DNA of 64,000 nucleotides from an uncultured Alcaligenaceae bacterium (lineage in GTDB: Bacteria; Pseudomonadota; Gammaproteobacteria; Burkholderiales; Burkholderiaceae_B), in assembly GCA_937908115.1 (NCBI GenBank), contig CALEQZ010000002.1, positions 124,001-188,000 of the forward strand, written 5' to 3'. Positions 61,337-64,000 of the stretch are shown here, piece by piece (position 1 is the first letter of the stretch; each line of letters begins with the position of its first letter). The notes beneath the pieces were generated by a model that searched no databases, was not told the origin of the DNA, and was given only the letters and a program-made list of their open reading frames with translations. The position numbers and the translations under genes were made by a program.

Positions 61337-62797
61337 CTAATGGCGATGCGGCGGGCCTGCGCCCTGCCCATCGGCCCGGATCTGGCAATTGGGGTTGAGC
61401 AGGAAACCGGGGTCGACGGCCCGCTTGATCGCCGCCAGCAGCCTGCGCTGGGGCGGGCCGATACGCGCCTCGAATTCCTCGCGCTTGAGCCGGCCGATGC
61501 CGTGCTCGGCGCTGATGCTGCCCCGGAAGTCGTCGATGACCGCGTTGATGCAATCCTTGGCTTGGCCGATGATGCGCTCGCGCTCGGCGGTATCGGCGCT
61601 GGCCGGCGGGATGACGTTGACATGGGCATTGCCGTCGCCCACGTGCCCGTAAGCCAGCACCAGGCAATCCGGAAACTTGGCGCGAAGCTGGCCCTGTACG
61701 CGATCGACGAATTCGGCCAGCCGCGACAGCGACACGGACACATCCGTGCGCAGGTGCAGGCCGCGACGCGCCTGCCCTTCGTTCATGGCCTCGCGGAACA
61801 TCCACAGGTTGGCCGCCTGCGCGCGCGAGGCCGCTACCACGCCGTCGCGCACCATTGCGTCTTCCATGGCCTTTTCCAAGAACCGGTCCAGCAATGCGCG
61901 CAAGTCCACCAGCCCCGACGCGGACAGTTCCATCAATACGTAGCCAGGGTGATCGGCAGCAAATGGCATGGCCAGGCTGGGCACCGCCTCGCGCGCCAGC
62001 ATGAGGGCCTGCGGCGGCATGAATTCGAAAGCGGTCATCAGGTCGCAGCAGTCACGCCGGCAGCGTCGATATAGGGCAATGGCGTCGTGCAGCGAATTCA
62101 CGGCGAGCAGCGCGGTTTCGACCTGCTCGGGGCGGGGGTGCAGCTTCAGGGCCACCGCCGTGATGATGCCCAGCGTCCCTTCGGCGCCGATGAACAGCTG
62201 CTTCAGGTCTATGCCCCGGTTGTCCTTGCGCAAGGTGCCCAGCGCATCCAGGACCGTGCCGTCGGGCAGCACGACCTCCAGCCCCAGCACCTGCTCGCGC
62301 GCCATGCCGTAGCGCAGCACATTGATGCCGCCGGCATTGGTGCTGACGTTGCCGCCTATGTGGCAGCTGCCCTCCGCCCCAAGCGACAGCCCCAGGAACA
62401 TGCCAGCCGCTTCGGCCGCGTCCTGCACCTGGCGCAGGATGCAGCCGGCTTCGACCACCGCGGAAAAGTCGTCGGGATCGATGCTGCGGATGCGGTTCAT
62501 GCGTTCGAGCGACAGCACCACCTGGCGTGGCGGATCATCGGGAATGGCGCCCAAGACCAGGCCGGTGTTGCCGCCCTGGGGCACGATGGACAAGCCGAGT
62601 GCCGCGCACGTCCGCACGGCTTGCGCGACGGCATCGGTGGAGTCTGGGCGAAGGACCGCGACTGCGCCGGCGGTGACGTCTCCGTGCCAGTCCCGGCAAT
62701 AGCGCAGCTGGTCGGCGGGATCGGTGATCACCGACGCCGCGCCCAGGCGCTGCACCAATTGGGCTTGCAAATCCGCGATACCGGGCAGGGCCGGCAT
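61337..62797 (-). CDS. FAD-linked oxidase, D-2-hydroxyacid dehydrogenase (GlcD/D2HGDH-like)
   Basis: A 486-residue VAO/PCMH-fold flavoprotein: FAD-binding VPQGGNTGL, SLGAEGSCHIGGNVSTNAGGINVLRYG and GAEGTLGIITAVALKL. The C-terminal domain has the metal-binding GHVGDGNAHVNV and SAEHGIGRLK typical of GlcD, DLD and D-2-hydroxyglutarate dehydrogenase. It would oxidise a D-2-hydroxy acid such as an aldonate to the 2-oxo acid. GGAG precedes ATG 62797. First gene of the minus-strand sugar-acid operon and divergent from denD. Confidence 0.92.
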   Translation of the reverse strand: MPALPGIADLQAQLVQRLGAASVITDPADQLRYCRDWHGDVTAGAVAVLRPDSTDAVAQAVRTCAALGLSIVPQGGNTGLVLGAIPDDPPRQVVLSLERMNRIRSIDPDDFSAVVEAGCILRQVQDAAEAAGMFLGLSLGAEGSCHIGGNVSTNAGGINVLRYGMAREQVLGLEVVLPDGTVLDALGTLRKDNRGIDLKQLFIGAEGTLGIITAVALKLHPRPEQVETALLAVNSLHDAIALYRRCRRDCCDLMTAFEFMPPQALMLAREAVPSLAMPFAADHPGYVLMELSASGLVDLRALLDRFLEKAMEDAMVRDGVVAASRAQAANLWMFREAMNEGQARRGLHLRTDVSVSLSRLAEFVDRVQGQLRAKFPDCLVLAYGHVGDGNAHVNVIPPASADTAERERIIGQAKDCINAVIDDFRGSISAEHGIGRLKREEFEARIGPPQRRLLAAIKRAVDPGFLLNPNCQIRADGQGAGPPHRH

Positions 62798-62883
62798 GGG
62801 CTGTCTCCGTGTCGTTGATCTTTGGGCGTTTTGCTCTTGTCGTTCGGTTTTTACCAGTAGCCAGGTTGCCGGACAACCCTATA

Positions 62884-62897
62884 ATTGGACATCCGAT
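62884..62897. promoter_or_regulatory. Imperfect palindrome ATTGGA-CA-TCCGAT, probable GntR operator
   Basis: A 14-bp dyad (ATtGGA/TCCgAT) in the 164-bp divergent region between the FAD-linked oxidase and denD. A TATAAT at 62880-62885 overlaps its left arm and points toward denD, so a bound repressor would block that promoter. On the minus strand, TTGTCC (62876-62871) and TAAAAA could serve the other operon. The local FadR-type regulator is the natural candidate. Confidence 0.45.
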
Positions 62898-62961
62898 AAC
62901 ATGGTTTTCCCTGATACCAGGGAGCCAAGAAGGACGCGCCGACGTCCAGGAAGGAGACACC

Positions 62962-63945
62962 ATGCACATTGCCATCACCGGCGCAGCCGGCATGGTCGGC
63001 CGCAAGTTCGCCGAATCTGTGGCCCGTGATCCCGTGCTGGGCACACGCACCGTCGAACGGCTCACGCTGTGGGACGTGGTCCAGCCCCAGCCGCCCGCCG
63101 GCTTTGCCGGACGCGTCGATTGCCTAAGCACCGACCTTGCCGACCCCGCCCAGGCGCAAGCGCTGGTTGCGCAGCGGCCCGATCTCATCGTGCACCTGGC
63201 GGCAGTCGTATCGGGCGAGGCCGAGCTGGACTTCGACAAGGGTTATCGCGTCAACCTCGATGGCACGCGCCACCTATTCGAAGCCATCCGCCAGTTGTCG
63301 GCAGACGGCTACCATCCCCGCGTGGTCTTTGCCTCGTCGATCGCCGTCTATGGTGCGCCGCTGCCCTATCCCATCCCTGACGACTACCACCAGACGCCGC
63401 TGACGAGCTACGGCACGCAAAAGGCCATCGACGAGCTGTTGCTGGCCGATTATTCGCGCCGCGGATTCTTCGACGGCATCGGCATCCGGCTGCCCACCCT
63501 ATGCGTGCGCCCCGGCAAGCCGAACAAGGCCGCATCGGGCTTTTTCTCGAGCATCGTGCGCGAGCCGCTGATCGGCCAGGAAGCCGTGCTGCCGGTGCCC
63601 GAGGACGTGCGGCACTGGCATGCGTCGCCACGCTCGGCCGTGGGTTTCCTGCGCCATGCCGCCACGCTGGATTTGGCGCGCGTCGGGCCGCGCCGCAACC
63701 TGACCATGCCGGGGGTGAGCGTCACCGTCGGCGAACAGATCGAGGCACTGCGCCGCGTGGCGGGCGAAAAGGCCGTTCGCCTGATCCGGCGCGAGCCCGA
63801 CCCCGCGATCACCGAGATCGTGCGGGGCTGGGCTCCGGGCTTTGCCGCCACGCGCGCGCGTGAGTTGGGATTCGTCGCGGAATCGTCGTTCGACGAGATC
63901 ATCCGCGCGCACATCGAAGACGAGCTGGGCGGCAGGCTGCCGTAG
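62962..63945 (+). CDS. denD: D-erythronate dehydrogenase DenD-like NAD-dependent epimerase-family protein
   Basis: A 327-residue extended SDR: cofactor loop TGAAGMVG (6-13), SSIAVYG with catalytic Ser near 125, Tyr150 and Lys154 (TSYGTQKA), and YHPRVVFAS before them. The VRPGKPNKAASGFFSSIVREPL stretch is typical of DenD, which oxidises D-erythronate to 2-oxo-D-tetronate in four-carbon acid-sugar catabolism. AAGGAG precedes ATG 62962. It diverges from the TRAP/kinase operon and is followed 39 bp later by another gene, expected to be in the same pathway. Confidence 0.88.
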   Translation: MHIAITGAAGMVGRKFAESVARDPVLGTRTVERLTLWDVVQPQPPAGFAGRVDCLSTDLADPAQAQALVAQRPDLIVHLAAVVSGEAELDFDKGYRVNLDGTRHLFEAIRQLSADGYHPRVVFASSIAVYGAPLPYPIPDDYHQTPLTSYGTQKAIDELLLADYSRRGFFDGIGIRLPTLCVRPGKPNKAASGFFSSIVREPLIGQEAVLPVPEDVRHWHASPRSAVGFLRHAATLDLARVGPRRNLTMPGVSVTVGEQIEALRRVAGEKAVRLIRREPDPAITEIVRGWAPGFAATRARELGFVAESSFDEIIRAHIEDELGGRLP

Positions 63946-63984
63946 GCAGGCGGCGCCAGGCACCGGACACAGGAGCGAGACACC

Positions 63985-64000
63985 ATGAGCCATGGCAACC
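63985..64000 (+). CDS. Start of the next gene after denD, cut by the window end
   Basis: ATG 63985 is preceded by AGGAG at a suitable distance (9 bp) and opens M-S-H-G-N before the window stops. Product cannot be identified. In known C4 acid-sugar operons denD is followed by kinase (otnK), aldolase (otnC) or isomerase (otnI) genes, so one of these is expected, by inference only. Confidence 0.5.

Noticed and set aside
1..64000. CRISPR array, prophage or integron
   Set aside because: No regularly spaced repeats, phage structural genes, integrase or attC-like repeats were seen on reading the window.

Overview
The window comes from a high-GC betaproteobacterium, most likely family Alcaligenaceae in the Bordetella/Achromobacter lineage. 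This is inferred from three things: a Bordetella-type (bsc/btr-like) type III secretion edge, seven solitary Bug/TctC-type periplasmic receptors with no TctA/TctB partners, and many LysR regulators next to small acyl-CoA or organic-acid catabolic operons. No 16S rRNA or housekeeping gene is present to fix the species.

Layout. 1-5.85 kb is the edge of a type III secretion locus: the SctD tail, an SctE-like protein, the SctF needle, two tandem CesT-type chaperones, a 939-residue SopB/IpgD-family phosphatase effector, a lipoprotein with a SecDF-P1-like domain and a BtrW-like anti-sigma kinase. The effector and the lipoprotein diverge from one intergenic region holding two back-to-back hrp-box-like promoters (GGAACC-N15-CCACNNA), as expected if an HrpL/BtrS-type sigma factor drives them. 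The locus is then cut off by an IS3-like remnant and a broken tautomerase gene (5.9-6.4 kb). 6.5-11.5 kb: LysR, Bug receptor, enoyl-CoA hydratase-like protein and ADP-forming acyl-CoA synthetase, with an array of GACAAA half-sites upstream. 11.5-18.6 kb: an RND efflux operon (MFP, RND, OMF) with a divergent LysR. 18.7-21.2 kb: quinone-oxidoreductase-like and ABM-domain genes with a divergent LysR. 21.4-24.2 kb: Bug receptor and amidohydrolase with a divergent LysR, then tRNA-Ser(GGA).

24.7-37.2 kb is a 12-gene catabolic cluster, visibly lower in G+C: IclR regulator, flavin reductase, HpaB-type monooxygenase, enamidase-like amidohydrolase, AA_synth/DUF1185 protein, Bug receptor, AMP-forming CoA ligase, alpha/beta hydrolase, two unequal acyl-CoA dehydrogenases, a Cys-less thiolase-fold protein and a DUF35 protein. 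It reads as oxygenase attack, amide opening, CoA activation and a beta-oxidation or retro-aldol ending. The substrate is unknown.

37.5-55 kb: a Bug receptor and an AstE/AspA-like deacylase, then an 11-gene minus-strand array containing three MmgE/PrpD proteins, two paralogous metallo-beta-lactamase-fold lactonases, three Bug receptors, an SDR, an isocitrate-lyase-family protein and a 2,4-dienoyl-CoA-reductase-like gene interrupted by an in-frame amber codon. A divergent LysR and a fourth MmgE/PrpD close the region. 55.2-64 kb: a sugar-acid locus with KdgK-like kinase, TRAP transporter (P, M, Q), FAH-family enzyme, FadR-type GntR and FAD-linked oxidase on the minus strand, and a DenD-like D-erythronate dehydrogenase plus the start of another gene diverging from it.
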